A stretch of 64,000 nucleotides of DNA from an uncultured Clostridia bacterium (GCA_934647235.1 CAKUFG010000002.1:62001-126000); one strand, 5' to 3'. Positions 52,493 to 61,517 are shown, counted from the stretch's first letter. Translations and numbers: made by a program. Notes: generated by a model from the sequence alone, not told the origin.

Positions 52493-52523
52493 AAAAAAGG
52501 CCGCCTCCCGAATGGGAAACGGC
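52493..52523 (-). terminator. Terminator of the DtxR-family gene
   Basis: Minus strand GGCCGTTTCCC, loop ATTC, GGGAGGCGGCC (imperfect), then TTTTTT. Confidence 0.75.
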
Positions 52524-52541
52524 CCGCAGCAGCAAAGCGTT

Positions 52542-52919
52542 TTATTTGTTGTTATCTGCATTCCGCGCATGCCTTTTGATGGCCTCGTAGGTCTGCTCAC
52601 TCAGATCATGCTCCACCTTGCAGGCGTCCTCGAGCGCGGTTTCCTCATCCACGCCCAGCTTCATAAAAAAGGAAGAAAGCGTCTTATGCCGCTCGTATAC
52701 CCGCTCGGCAATGGCCATGCCGCTCTCCGTCAGGGTAATCAGCCCCTCTTTGTCCATGGTGATATAGCCGTTCTGCCGCAGCCGCTTGGTGGCATAGCTG
52801 ACGCTGGGCTTGGTAACGTTGAGCTCGTTTGCAATATCAATAGAACGAATATAGCCAAAGCGCTCCTGCATCATCAGCATGGCTTCCAGATAATCCTCGG
52901 AGGATTCCAAAATACGCAT
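52542..52919 (-). CDS. DtxR/MntR-family metal-dependent regulator
   Basis: 125 residues. Winged helix at 1-65 (MRILESSEDYLEAMLMMQER, IANELNVTKPSVSYATKRL). Metal ligands: Asp9 and Glu12 in SSEDYLEAM, His78 in RHKTLSSFF, and C-x-x-E-H in ACKVEHDLS (about 98-106), which is the DtxR-type arrangement, where MntR has Glu in place of the Cys. Iron sensing is therefore more likely than manganese sensing. No SH3 domain. No metal transporter is adjacent. Confidence 0.9.
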   Translation of the reverse strand: MRILESSEDYLEAMLMMQERFGYIRSIDIANELNVTKPSVSYATKRLRQNGYITMDKEGLITLTESGMAIAERVYERHKTLSSFFMKLGVDEETALEDACKVEHDLSEQTYEAIKRHARNADNNK

Positions 52920-52948
52920 CGAAAACTCACCTGCTTTCCTATCAATTT

Positions 52949-52977
52949 AGAATATCATAGATATAAGCAAAAATCAA
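52949..52977 (-). promoter_or_regulatory. Promoter of the DtxR-family gene with an overlapping dyad
   Basis: Minus strand TTGATT (52972-52977), 17-bp spacer, TATTCT (52949-52954). ATATC-TAT-GATAT (52952-52964) overlaps the -10 and could be an autoregulatory operator. Confidence 0.55.
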
Positions 52978-52991
52978 GCATAAGTACATAG

Positions 52992-53027
52992 AAAAAGCGT
53001 CCGCCCCGCAGCATGCGGAGCGGACGC
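52992..53027 (-). terminator. Terminator of the SH3-repeat gene
   Basis: Minus strand GCGTCCGCTCCGCA, loop TGC, TGCGGGGCGGACGC (one mismatch), then TTTTT. Confidence 0.9.
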
Positions 53028-53041
53028 GGCGCAAATACAGC

Positions 53042-53800
53042 TTAGTTCAGCTGCAGGCGATCCATCAGCATATAGCCCATCTTGCCGTCCGGCGCTACAA
53101 CCTTGGCGTAGTCCTCGTTGTACTTCCACTTGAGGATATAGACCTTCACGTCGTTCTTATACTCGCCCAGGTTGTTGCCGTAGGTGCTGGTAGGACGATC
53201 ATACATGTAGATGTAGCCCAACTCGCTCTTTACGGTAGCGGTCTGATGATAGGCCTTTTCGCCTTCCTTTACCAGTGCGCGCTTGCCGATGTAGCCCACC
53301 TTGCCGTCATCCTTGGAGCATACCTTGGCATAGCTTTCGTTAGCGTTCCAATCCAGTACTTCAAAGCGAGCGCCGTTCTTGTAGGAGCCCAGGTTTTTGC
53401 CATAGGTGCTGGTAGGACGGTCGTACATATAGCAGTAGCCCAGCGGATATACGCTGTCCACATAGTAGATGGGATAGTCGCGGCTGGTGCCGTAGGGGAT
53501 CAGGCTTTCGGCGCTGACATAGCCCACACGGTTGCTGCTGTCCACTACCAGGTAATAGCCGTTAACAGCCTTGGTGCTGATGACCTTGAGCGCTTCGCCG
53601 TTCTTATAGCTGCCCAGGTTTTCACCGTAGGTGCTGGTGGGACGGTCGTACATATAGCAGTAGCCGCTGGGGCTGTAGCTGCTTACCACGTACAGGGGGT
53701 AGTTATCGGAATAAGCATATCCATCCGCCAGGGCAATGCCCGTCAGCAGCGTCATCAGCAGCAGCGCGGCGGCCAGTACAGAGAAGATCCTGCGTTTCAT
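53042..53800 (-). CDS. Secreted protein with three SH3-like repeats
   Basis: 252 residues. Signal peptide (about 1-25, cut after ALA). Three near-identical units carry GY-x-YMYDRPTSTYG-x-NLG-x-YKN at about residues 46-67, 121-142 and 195-216 (spacing 75 and 74), each followed by strands ending in VGYV or MGYM, the layout of bacterial SH3 domains. No enzyme domain. A cell wall or surface-binding role is likely. The DRPTSTYG block is nearly invariant, suggesting recent duplication or strong constraint. Confidence 0.85.
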   Translation of the reverse strand: MKRRIFSVLAAALLLMTLLTGIALADGYAYSDNYPLYVVSSYSPSGYCYMYDRPTSTYGENLGSYKNGEALKVISTKAVNGYYLVVDSSNRVGYVSAESLIPYGTSRDYPIYYVDSVYPLGYCYMYDRPTSTYGKNLGSYKNGARFEVLDWNANESYAKVCSKDDGKVGYIGKRALVKEGEKAYHQTATVKSELGYIYMYDRPTSTYGNNLGEYKNDVKVYILKWKYNEDYAKVVAPDGKMGYMLMDRLQLN

Positions 53801-53869
53801 TTTAATCGCACCTTTCTTTGCAATATTGTTTGGTTCCGTTTACCAATAAGGTAAGCAGGGATCATCTTT

Positions 53870-53897
53870 ATTATACCGCTTATTCAGGGTCTGTCAA
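53870..53897 (-). promoter_or_regulatory. Consensus promoter of the SH3-repeat gene
   Basis: Minus strand TTGACA (53892-53897), 16-bp spacer, TATAAT (53870-53875). Confidence 0.85.
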
Positions 53898-53926
53898 TCC
53901 AAAAAGATGTAAAATCTTGTAACAAT

Positions 53927-54685
53927 TCAGCCGATATGCACCTGCGGCGCGCGGCCGTCCGGGCCGGGCTGTGCAAAGCACGCCGGCAGCGGCGCGTCGC
54001 TGATAATATCGTCGATTTCGCTCACCTTGCCCTGCACGTAAAAATAATCGCGGCCGATTTTGTTGTGCGCGGCCATGAGCACGCGCCGCTTGGCGTGGCG
54101 GAACATCAGCTTGCGCAGCTCGCATTCCTCCACGGAGGAGTCCGTCATGCGCCCGTCCGCCGATACGCCCCGGCAGGAGAAAAACACGGCGTCCGCATTG
54201 AGCGTTTCTATCATATCCCGCGCGTAGCCGCCGATCATAGAATAGGAATTGTCGATCATCAGCCCGCCGGTCAGGTAGGTTTTGATATGCCTTTCCCCTA
54301 GCGCCAGGGCGGTTTTGAGGCCGCTGGTGATGGCCACCACGTTTTTGAAATCCTTCAGATATGGGATCATGCTGTACACGGTGCTGGACGCATCCAGTAT
54401 AATCACATCGTTTTCATGCACCAGCCCGGCAGCGATGCGGCCGATGCGCTGCTTGGCCTCCTGCTCCTCGGTTTCGCGCATCAGCAGGGGCACGTCGCGG
54501 TTTGCGCCGGTCAGCACCGCGCCGCCGTATACGCGCCGCAGCACGCCCGCGCGCTCCAGAGCGGTCAGGTCGCGCCGCACGGTGGCCTCGCTGACAAACA
54601 GCTGCTTGGCAATTTCGCCCACTGATACCATGCGGCCGCCCTTCAGCAGCTGCACAATCTGCTCATGACGCTCCTCCTCAAACAT
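53927..54685 (-). CDS. DeoR-family transcriptional regulator
   Basis: 252 residues from ATG 54685 (GGGAGGATG upstream). Helix-turn-helix at about 1-57 (EERHEQIVQLLKGGRMVSVG, FVSEATVRRDLTALERAGVL), then the DeoRC sugar-phosphate sensor: DVIILDASSTVYSMIPYLKD (about 92-111), VVAITSGLKTAL (about 116-127), and GGYARDMIETLNADAVFFSC. Divergent from the glycerol-1-phosphate dehydrogenase gene 215 bp away, so that gene is a candidate target. Confidence 0.92.
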   Translation of the reverse strand: MFEEERHEQIVQLLKGGRMVSVGEIAKQLFVSEATVRRDLTALERAGVLRRVYGGAVLTGANRDVPLLMRETEEQEAKQRIGRIAAGLVHENDVIILDASSTVYSMIPYLKDFKNVVAITSGLKTALALGERHIKTYLTGGLMIDNSYSMIGGYARDMIETLNADAVFFSCRGVSADGRMTDSSVEECELRKLMFRHAKRRVLMAAHNKIGRDYFYVQGKVSEIDDIISDAPLPACFAQPGPDGRAPQVHIG

Positions 54686-54721
54686 TGCCCGCATCCTCCC
54701 CGCGCTTTGGTTCTGAGCTTT

Positions 54722-54750
54722 ATTATAGCGCGGCGCGCGGCGTTTTGCAA
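54722..54750 (-). promoter_or_regulatory. Promoter of deoR-type regulator
   Basis: Minus strand TTGCAA (54745-54750), 17-bp spacer, TATAAT (54722-54727). Confidence 0.65.
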
Positions 54751-54819
54751 TGCATTTTTGATTGACTTTGTTCACTTCTGCAATTCTTGCCGATGATTCT
54801 TCAATCCGCATGACAGCGA

Positions 54820-54848
54820 TTGACAAAGCACGTATAAGAGAATACAAT
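54820..54848 (+). promoter_or_regulatory. Promoter of the glycerol-1-phosphate dehydrogenase gene
   Basis: TTGACA (54820-54825), 17-bp spacer, TACAAT (54843-54848). Confidence 0.75.
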
Positions 54849-54900
54849 AGATATGGTGATAAATTTCACCTTCAATTACAGCAAAGGAACGTGAGTGATA

Positions 54901-56250
54901 ATGATTAACTTCGCCGATGCTTCCCTGAATACGCTGATCGCCAAGGGCGGTCATGACTGCGCGTGCGGCCGCCATCATGAAATGAAGATGGATTTTCTGG
55001 CCATCGAGCCCGGCGCCGTCCGCCATATCCCCGAGGCCCTGAAGGCCATCGGCTGCACCAAGCCCTTTATCGTCTGCGATGTAAACACCAAGAAGGCCGC
55101 CTGGTCCTTTGTGGAGCCCGTGCTCAGGCAGGCCGGCATCGAATATACCCTGTACTGCTTCCCCTTTGAGCATGTAGAGCCCGACGAATACGCCATGGGC
55201 TCGCTGGTAATGCACTACGACGTCACCTGCGATGGCGTGATGGGCATCGGCTCGGGCGTGGTCAACGACTGCTGCAAGGTGCTCAGCCACAAGGTGGGCG
55301 TGAAGGAGCTGATCGTGGGCACCGCTCCCTCCATGGACGGCTATGCCAGCAACTCCTCCTCCATGATCTGCGAGCGCATCAAGGTGTCCCTGTATGACGG
55401 CGCTCCCCGTGCGATCATCTGCGATATCGATATCATCAAGAACGCCCCCATGCGCATGCTGTGGGCTGGCTTCGGCGATATGCTGGCCAAGTACATCGCC
55501 ATTTGCGAGTGGCGTATCTCCAACCTGGTCACCGGCGAATACTACTGCGAAAACATCGCCCAGCTGATGCGCGCCTCCCTGAAAAAGATCGTTGAGAACG
55601 CCCCCGGCCTCAAGACCCGCGATGAAAAGGCCGTTCAGGCCACTGTCGAGGGCCTGGTGCTCTCCGGCGTTGCGATGAGCTACGCGGGCATCTCCCGCCC
55701 CGCCAGCGGCCTGGAGCATTACTTCAGCCACCTGTGGGAAATGATGGCGCTGGACCGCGGCACGCCCTACGAGCTGCACGGCATCCAGGTGGGCGTAGGC
55801 ACGCTGCTGACGCTCAAGCTGTACGAGCAGATCCGCAGGATGCATCCTGACCGCAAGGTAGCCGAGGACTTTATCAGGTCCTTCACCGACGAGCAGTGGC
55901 AGGCCATGATCCGCGATATCTTCGGCAAGGCCGCCGAAACCGTCATCCTGCAGGAGCACACCGTGTTCCACAAGAACGATCCTGCCCGCCACGCCAAGCG
56001 CCTGGACAAGATCATCGCGCACTGGGACGACATCCTGCGCATCATCGATGAAGAGCTGCCCTCCTGCGAAAGCATCGCCGCCATGATGCGCGACCTGGGC
56101 ATGCCCACCCAGCCCGAGGATATCAACGTCACCTGGCAGGATACCGAAAAGGCCTTCATCGGCTCCCGCGATATCCGCGACAAGTACCTGTCCAGCTCCA
56201 TGCTGTGGGATATGGGTCTGCTCTACACCACCAAGCTGGAGCGCGGCTGA
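54901..56250 (+). CDS. sn-Glycerol-1-phosphate dehydrogenase, AraM/EgsA type
   Basis: 449 residues from ATG 54901 (GTG 54895, better spaced from AAAGGA, is an alternative). Iron-dependent alcohol dehydrogenase fold: GVMGIGSGVVNDCCKVLSHK (about 113-132, NAD site), GTAPSMDGYASNSSSM (about 140-155, with the metal-binding Asp), RPASGLEHYFSHLWEM (about 266-281) and ELHGIQVGVGTLL (about 291-303) with metal-binding His residues. Reduces dihydroxyacetone phosphate to glycerol 1-phosphate. In Bacillus AraM supplies a heptaprenylglyceryl lipid; in Bacteria it is not a general housekeeping gene. No prenyltransferase partner is nearby. Confidence 0.88.
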   Translation: MINFADASLNTLIAKGGHDCACGRHHEMKMDFLAIEPGAVRHIPEALKAIGCTKPFIVCDVNTKKAAWSFVEPVLRQAGIEYTLYCFPFEHVEPDEYAMGSLVMHYDVTCDGVMGIGSGVVNDCCKVLSHKVGVKELIVGTAPSMDGYASNSSSMICERIKVSLYDGAPRAIICDIDIIKNAPMRMLWAGFGDMLAKYIAICEWRISNLVTGEYYCENIAQLMRASLKKIVENAPGLKTRDEKAVQATVEGLVLSGVAMSYAGISRPASGLEHYFSHLWEMMALDRGTPYELHGIQVGVGTLLTLKLYEQIRRMHPDRKVAEDFIRSFTDEQWQAMIRDIFGKAAETVILQEHTVFHKNDPARHAKRLDKIIAHWDDILRIIDEELPSCESIAAMMRDLGMPTQPEDINVTWQDTEKAFIGSRDIRDKYLSSSMLWDMGLLYTTKLERG

Positions 56251-56287
56251 CGCACTGCTCAGGACAGTTTTCACTGCTGATTCAGGC

Positions 56288-56324
56288 GCGTCCGGAAAGG
56301 TTCGTCCTTTCCGGACGCTTTTTC
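56288..56324 (+). terminator. Terminator of the glycerol-1-phosphate dehydrogenase gene
   Basis: GCGTCCGGAAAGG, loop TTCGT, CCTTTCCGGACGC, then TTTTTC. Perfect 13-bp stem. Confidence 0.94.
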
Positions 56325-56409
56325 ATGCATTGCTGCGGCGGCAGCGGCGCAATTTCAGCTTATCCTATGAAAAAGCGATAAAAAATGCGCGGTTTTGCCC
56401 CGGAAGCTG

Positions 56410-56438
56410 TTGCCAAGCCAGGGAAATTCGGTTATAAT
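56410..56438 (+). promoter_or_regulatory. Promoter of ppdK
   Basis: TTGCCA (56410-56415), 17-bp spacer, TATAAT (56433-56438), 86 bp before the ATG. Confidence 0.75.
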
Positions 56439-56523
56439 AATTTATCGGGTGTGACGCCGGCGTTTTTTGCCGTGCGCATATTCGCACGATTTTCTTCGTT
56501 ATCAACTCTTAAGGAGGAGTATC

Positions 56524-59154
56524 ATGACCAAGTACGTATACCTGTTCTCCGAAGGCAACGCCAAGATGCGTGAGCTGCTGGGCGGCAAGGGCGCCAACCT
56601 GGCTGAAATGACCAACATCGGTCTGCCCGTACCGCAGGGCTTCACCATCACCACCGAAGCCTGCACCAAGTATTATGAGGACGGCCGCAAGATCAACGAC
56701 GAGATCAAGGCCCAGATCATGGAGTACATCGCCAAGATGGAGGAGATCACCGGCAAGAAGTTCGGCGATATGGAAAATCCTCTGCTGGTGTCCGTGCGCT
56801 CCGGTGCCCGCGCCTCCATGCCCGGCATGATGGATACCATCCTGAACCTGGGCCTGAACGAGCAGGTTGTGCATGTCATCGCTGAAAAATCCAACAATCC
56901 CCGCTGGGCGTGGGACTGCTATCGCCGCTTCATCCAGATGTTCTCCGACGTCGTTATGGAAGTGGGCAAGAAGTACTTTGAAAAGCTGATCGACGCCATG
57001 AAGGAAAAGAAGGGCGTCACCTTTGATACCGAGCTGACCGCCGAAGACCTGCACGAGCTGGCCAACCAGTTCAAGGCTGAGTACAAGAACCAGCTGGGCA
57101 AGGACTTCCCCGACGATCCCAAGGAACAGCTCTTCGCCGCCATCGAGGCCGTGTTCCGCTCCTGGGACAACCCCCGCGCCAACATCTACCGCATGGACCA
57201 CGACATTCCCTATTCCTGGGGCACCGCCGTCAACGTGCAGATGATGGCCTTCGGCAACATGGGCGATGACTGCGGCACCGGCGTTGCGTTCACCCGCTCC
57301 CCCGCTACCGGCAGCAAGGGCCTGTTCGGCGAGTTCCTGACCAACGCTCAGGGCGAAGACGTGGTGGCCGGCGTTCGTACCCCCATGCCCATCACCGAGA
57401 TGGAGCAGAAGTTCCCCGAAGCCTTCAAGCAGTTCGTGGAAGTCTGCCAGACCCTGGAAAATCACTATCACGACATGCAGGATATGGAGTTCACCGTTGA
57501 GCACGGCAAGCTCTACATGCTGCAGACCCGCAACGGCAAGCGCACCGCCGCCGCCGCCATCAAGATCGCCTGCGATCTGATCGACGAGGGCATGATCTCC
57601 GAGGAAGAAGCGCTGATGCAGATCGACGCCAAGTCCCTGGATATGCTGCTGCATCCCACCTTCGACGCTGCGGCCCTGAAGAAGGCTCAGCCCGTGGGCA
57701 AGGGCATCGCCGCCTCTCCCGGCGCTGCCGCCGGCACCATCGTATTCACCGCTGAGGACGCCGTTGTGCATGGCAAGAAGGGCGAAAAGGTCGTTCTGGT
57801 TCGCCTGGAGACCAGCCCCGAAGACATCGAGGGCATGAAGTACAGCCAGGGCATCCTGACCGTCCGCGGCGGCCAGACCAGCCATGCGGCCGTTGTGGCC
57901 CGCGGCATGGGCACCTGCTGCGTATCCGGCTGCGGCGATATCAAGATGGACGAAGAGAACAAGTGCTTCACCCTGGCCGGCAAGGTCTATCATGAGGGCG
58001 ACGTGCTGTCTCTGGACGGCTCCACGGGCAACATCTACGGCGAGCTGATCCCCACCGTTCCCGCCGATCCCAACAGCGGTTACTTCGGCCGCATCATGGA
58101 GCTGGCCGACAAGTATAAGACCATGGGCGTGCGCACCAACGCGGACACCCCCAAGGACGCCAAGCAGGCGGCCGCCTTCGGCGCGCAGGGCATCGGCCTG
58201 TGCCGCACCGAGCATATGTTCTTCGATCCCGCCCGTATCGGCGCGTTCCGCGAGATGATCTGCTCCGAGACCGTGGCTGAGCGCGAAGCCGCGCTGGCCA
58301 AGATCGAGCCCATGCAGCAGGCTGACTTCGAGGGCCTGTTCGAGGCGCTGGACGGCCATCCCGTTACCATCCGCTTCCTGGATCCCCCGCTGCATGAGTT
58401 CGTGCCCACCGACGAGGCCGATATCGAAGCGCTGGCCAAGACCCAGGGTAAGTCCGTTGCCTACATCAAGCAGGTTATCAACGATCTGCATGAGTTCAAC
58501 CCCATGATGGGTCATCGCGGCTGCCGCCTGACCGTCACCTATCCCGAAATCGGCGTTATGCAGACCCGCGCCATCATCAAGGCCGCGCTGGCTGTGCAGG
58601 GCCGTCATCCCGATTGGCAGGTTGTGCCCGAGATCATGATTCCCCTGGTTGGCGAAGTGAAGGAATACAAGTTCGTTAAGAACATCGTCGTCAAGACCGC
58701 TGACGAGCTGATCGCCGCCTCCGGCGTAGCCCTCAAGTACGAAGTGGGCACCATGATCGAGATCCCGCGCGCCGCCCTGACTGCGGACGAAATCGCCAAG
58801 GAAGCCGACTTCTTCTGCTTCGGCACCAACGACCTGACCCAGATGACCTTCGGCTTCAGCCGTGACGACGCCGGCAAGTTCCTGCCTGCCTACTACGCCA
58901 ACAAGATCTACGAGTTCGATCCCTTCGCTCGTCTGGATACCATTGGCGTTGGCAAGCTGATGGAAATGGCTGTCAAGCTGGGCAAAGCCGCCAATCCCAA
59001 GCTGCACTGCGGCATCTGCGGTGAGCATGGCGGCGATCCTTCCTCCATCGAGTTCTGCAACGAGATTGGCCTGAACTACGTATCCTGCAGCCCCTACCGC
59101 GTGCCCATCGCGCGCCTGTCCGCTGCTCAGGCTGCTATCAAGGCCAAGAAGTAA
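56524..59154 (+). CDS. ppdK: Pyruvate, phosphate dikinase
   Basis: 876 residues from ATG 56524 (AAGGAGGAG 6 bases upstream). The N-terminal ATP-grasp domain (LGGKGANLAEMTNIGLPVPQ, SGARASMPGMMDTILNLGL, and GTGVAFTRSPATG near 255) is followed by the swivelling phosphohistidine domain (GGQTSHAAVVARGMGTCCVS, His at about 455) and the TIM-barrel PEP domain (GLCRTEHMFF, near 560; HCGICGEHGGDP with the catalytic Cys, near 830). It interconverts PEP and pyruvate with PPi and is central in anaerobic glycolysis. A long open frame on the opposite strand is a shadow. Confidence 0.97.
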   Translation: MTKYVYLFSEGNAKMRELLGGKGANLAEMTNIGLPVPQGFTITTEACTKYYEDGRKINDEIKAQIMEYIAKMEEITGKKFGDMENPLLVSVRSGARASMPGMMDTILNLGLNEQVVHVIAEKSNNPRWAWDCYRRFIQMFSDVVMEVGKKYFEKLIDAMKEKKGVTFDTELTAEDLHELANQFKAEYKNQLGKDFPDDPKEQLFAAIEAVFRSWDNPRANIYRMDHDIPYSWGTAVNVQMMAFGNMGDDCGTGVAFTRSPATGSKGLFGEFLTNAQGEDVVAGVRTPMPITEMEQKFPEAFKQFVEVCQTLENHYHDMQDMEFTVEHGKLYMLQTRNGKRTAAAAIKIACDLIDEGMISEEEALMQIDAKSLDMLLHPTFDAAALKKAQPVGKGIAASPGAAAGTIVFTAEDAVVHGKKGEKVVLVRLETSPEDIEGMKYSQGILTVRGGQTSHAAVVARGMGTCCVSGCGDIKMDEENKCFTLAGKVYHEGDVLSLDGSTGNIYGELIPTVPADPNSGYFGRIMELADKYKTMGVRTNADTPKDAKQAAAFGAQGIGLCRTEHMFFDPARIGAFREMICSETVAEREAALAKIEPMQQADFEGLFEALDGHPVTIRFLDPPLHEFVPTDEADIEALAKTQGKSVAYIKQVINDLHEFNPMMGHRGCRLTVTYPEIGVMQTRAIIKAALAVQGRHPDWQVVPEIMIPLVGEVKEYKFVKNIVVKTADELIAASGVALKYEVGTMIEIPRAALTADEIAKEADFFCFGTNDLTQMTFGFSRDDAGKFLPAYYANKIYEFDPFARLDTIGVGKLMEMAVKLGKAANPKLHCGICGEHGGDPSSIEFCNEIGLNYVSCSPYRVPIARLSAAQAAIKAKK

Positions 59155-59237
59155 TACTAATAATTGCGATAAGCACGCTTATCGTAATGCAAACAGTCAA
59201 TATCTCCATCAGCAGGTGTGACTGTTGAAATCGGATC

Positions 59238-59274
59238 AGTCCCTCTGCTCAAATCATGAGCAGAGGGACTTTTT
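59238..59274 (+). terminator. Terminator of ppdK
   Basis: AGTCCCTCTGCTC, loop AAATCAT, GAGCAGAGGGACT, then TTTT. Perfect 13-bp stem. Confidence 0.93.
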
Positions 59275-59305
59275 AGCGGTTATTCAAAGGCAGGAGGATT
59301 TCATA

Positions 59306-60031
59306 ATGGAGGAACGTACAAAGCAAATCGTCTCACAAGATGATATTATGAAAATGCTTGATTCCTGTTATGACCGGTGCTTGACTGGCATACCCAAGGT
59401 AAGCCCCAGCGTTATTGATATGGCAAATGACTACCTGCAAAAGCATAAAACCAAAGAAGCCGCCTGCAAAGCGATGATTAACAGTCAAATCATCAAATGC
59501 ACAACTTCTGGTTTCCTTACTGGATTCGGAGGCATCATTACACTGCCTGTAAGTCTGCCTGCAAATATAGGAAGCGTCCTTTATGTACAAATGCGAATGA
59601 TTGCCTGCACTGCATATATGGCAGGATTTGAGCTAAACAGCGATCAAACCCAGACATTTGTATATGCCTGTCTTGCTGGCGTTGCGGTAAGCAAATTAGT
59701 AAAGCAAACTGGTATTAAATTCGGAGTCAAATTTGCGAACGTGCTTGTCAAGAAAATCCCCGGTAAAGTGCTGACCAAAATCAATCAAAAAGTCGGCTTT
59801 CGATTCATAACAAAATTTGGAACCAAGGGTATTATTAATATCGGAAAGTTGATTCCTGGTGTAGGAGCAGTAATTGGCGGCAGTTTGGATCTTGCTGAAA
59901 CCAAAATTATTGCAAACCGCGCATATAAATGGTTTTTTGAAGGGAACTTTGATTCTGCAAAAGGCACAGTGGACGAATCCCTGAACGTCGAAATAGATTC
60001 TTCTGATTTTGAGGATACCGCTGAAATTTAA
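59306..60031 (+). CDS. EcsC-family protein, A+T-rich
   Basis: 241 residues from ATG 59306 (GGAGGA 8 bases upstream). Helical, with a glycine-rich hydrophobic stretch (about 68-95: GFLTGFGGIITLPVSLPANI) and a second (about 185-205: GKLIPGVGAVIGGSLDLAET) as in EcsC proteins, where the C-terminal GA-x-x-GG-x-x-(D/N)-x-x-x-T pattern is conserved. The acidic C-terminus (IDSSDFEDTAEI) is unusual. Codon use and base composition (many AAA, ATT, TTT) differ sharply from neighbours, suggesting transfer from a low-GC source. Function unknown. Confidence 0.8.
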   Translation: MEERTKQIVSQDDIMKMLDSCYDRCLTGIPKVSPSVIDMANDYLQKHKTKEAACKAMINSQIIKCTTSGFLTGFGGIITLPVSLPANIGSVLYVQMRMIACTAYMAGFELNSDQTQTFVYACLAGVAVSKLVKQTGIKFGVKFANVLVKKIPGKVLTKINQKVGFRFITKFGTKGIINIGKLIPGVGAVIGGSLDLAETKIIANRAYKWFFEGNFDSAKGTVDESLNVEIDSSDFEDTAEI

Positions 60032-60082
60032 TCCTTCAGCGTATCTGATAAGCTATATACACGCCAAATTCCTGCATAGAAC

Positions 60083-60125
60083 AACCGCCATCGGAACAGC
60101 TCCGATGGCGGTTATATTCTTCTTT
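60083..60125. terminator. Terminator between the EcsC-like gene and the membrane operon
   Basis: AACCGCCATCGGA, loop ACAGC, TCCGATGGCGGTT, then a T-rich tail. Perfect 13-bp stem; placed between converging genes. Confidence 0.85.
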
Positions 60126-61517
60126 TTACTTTTCCCCCACCCGCAGCCAGCTCAGGCTCCAGGCAAACCAATCCGGACGGCGCTCGCTTTGCTGCTGGCG
60201 GATCGCGTCCAGCTGCTCCACCTGCCACGGGGCGGCCAGCACATCGGGCGACAGCCCCACCAGGTATTCGGTATCCAGCGTTTCCTGTTTGCCGGTTTCA
60301 TAGGCGCGCAGGTTCCAGCAGGCAATGGTGCGGTCCACGTTGATGTAATTCAGCAGCACATAGCTGCTCAGCATCACCGCGCAGGCCAGGGTACAGATGC
60401 GCACACCGGGGCGGGCGCACTTGATCAGGGTCAGCGCCAGCAGCAGGGCGATCATCGCCATGCCCCACAGCGTCAGCAGACGCAGCGTGCTCAGGCCGAA
60501 CGCCTGAATATACAGCCGCATCCGCCAGAAGGCCGAGGCCAGAATCACCGCCGTCAGCAGGCTCATCAGGGCGGACAGCGCGCGCACGGCACGGCTTTTT
60601 CCGCAGCGGATCAGCGACGTTTGCGCGGCAATCAGATTGATCACCGCCACCGCAACCAACTGGAAGAAGCCCGTGCGCGCATACTGTGCATAGCCGTCGG
60701 CCATGGCGGCTGTCTCCGCACCGCCAAAGAGATAGCGCACCTGCACATACACAAAGGCCGCGTAGGCCAGGCAAAGCAGCGCCAGCACCATCGAGCAAGC
60801 CGTTATAGGCCAGGGAAATCTTTCTTTGGCTGCGCGCTCGCGTCGCGGCAGCAGCAGCGTATACAGGCACGAAAAGACCAGCAGCGCAATCGCCAGCAGC
60901 TTGATCAGCCGCCACAGCACATTCCAAAACGCGCTCAGGGGATCCTCCGATACAAACAGCCCGCTCAAAAGCGAACTGAATACCGTGTCCGCCCAGGCCA
61001 GCAGGAACAGCACCACCGCCAGCAGGGGAACGGCAATCAGCAGCCCCATGCCCAGCCCGCGCAGAGCGGACGCGCTGCCCTGCCGCTCCTTTACCGTGCG
61101 GAAGGGCACGCCCCAGTGGCAGAACAGGCTGCCCAGTGCTTCGCGCACGCCGCCGCTCAGCCCTGCAGCACTCAGCGCACCCCCGGGGCAATGCCCGGCC
61201 AGCGCCAGCAGGCTTTGAGAAAGCAGCAGGCACAGCACCGGCAGATTAAAGATCTGCATGGCCAGGCTGCCAAAGATACCATAGGCCAGACTGAGCAGCG
61301 CAGCCAGCGTCAGCAGCAGAATGCTGTCTACCCGCCAACAGATCTGCCTGCGGCACAGGCACATCCCCACGCCCAGAATCACCAGGCTGGAAGCCGTCAT
61401 GCCAACGCCCAGCCCGCCCATACAGCCCAGCACCCACAGCGCGGCGCAGGCCACCCCCGCGCCCAGCGCCAGCCAGGGAGCAGGCAGGGATTCGCGTCTG
61501 TTTTCATTCGTCCGCAT
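60126..61517 (-). CDS. DUF4153/DUF4173-like multi-spanning membrane protein
   Basis: 463 residues from ATG 61517 (GGAGGAAA upstream). Twelve or so spans. The block AYAAFVYVQVRYLFGGAETA followed by YAQYARTGFFQLVAVAVINL (about 240-280) is the family signature. The C-terminus is a soluble tail of about 65 residues. It overlaps the XRE regulator gene by 14 bp and belongs to a three-gene operon (DUF2975, XRE, this gene). Function unknown. Confidence 0.8.
   Translation of the reverse strand: MRTNENRRESLPAPWLALGAGVACAALWVLGCMGGLGVGMTASSLVILGVGMCLCRRQICWRVDSILLLTLAALLSLAYGIFGSLAMQIFNLPVLCLLLSQSLLALAGHCPGGALSAAGLSGGVREALGSLFCHWGVPFRTVKERQGSASALRGLGMGLLIAVPLLAVVLFLLAWADTVFSSLLSGLFVSEDPLSAFWNVLWRLIKLLAIALLVFSCLYTLLLPRRERAAKERFPWPITACSMVLALLCLAYAAFVYVQVRYLFGGAETAAMADGYAQYARTGFFQLVAVAVINLIAAQTSLIRCGKSRAVRALSALMSLLTAVILASAFWRMRLYIQAFGLSTLRLLTLWGMAMIALLLALTLIKCARPGVRICTLACAVMLSSYVLLNYINVDRTIACWNLRAYETGKQETLDTEYLVGLSPDVLAAPWQVEQLDAIRQQQSERRPDWFAWSLSWLRVGEK

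Noticed and set aside
56509..59028. 839-codon open frame opposite ppdK
   Set aside because: Same codon-bias shadow effect; ppdK is complete and has all catalytic motifs.
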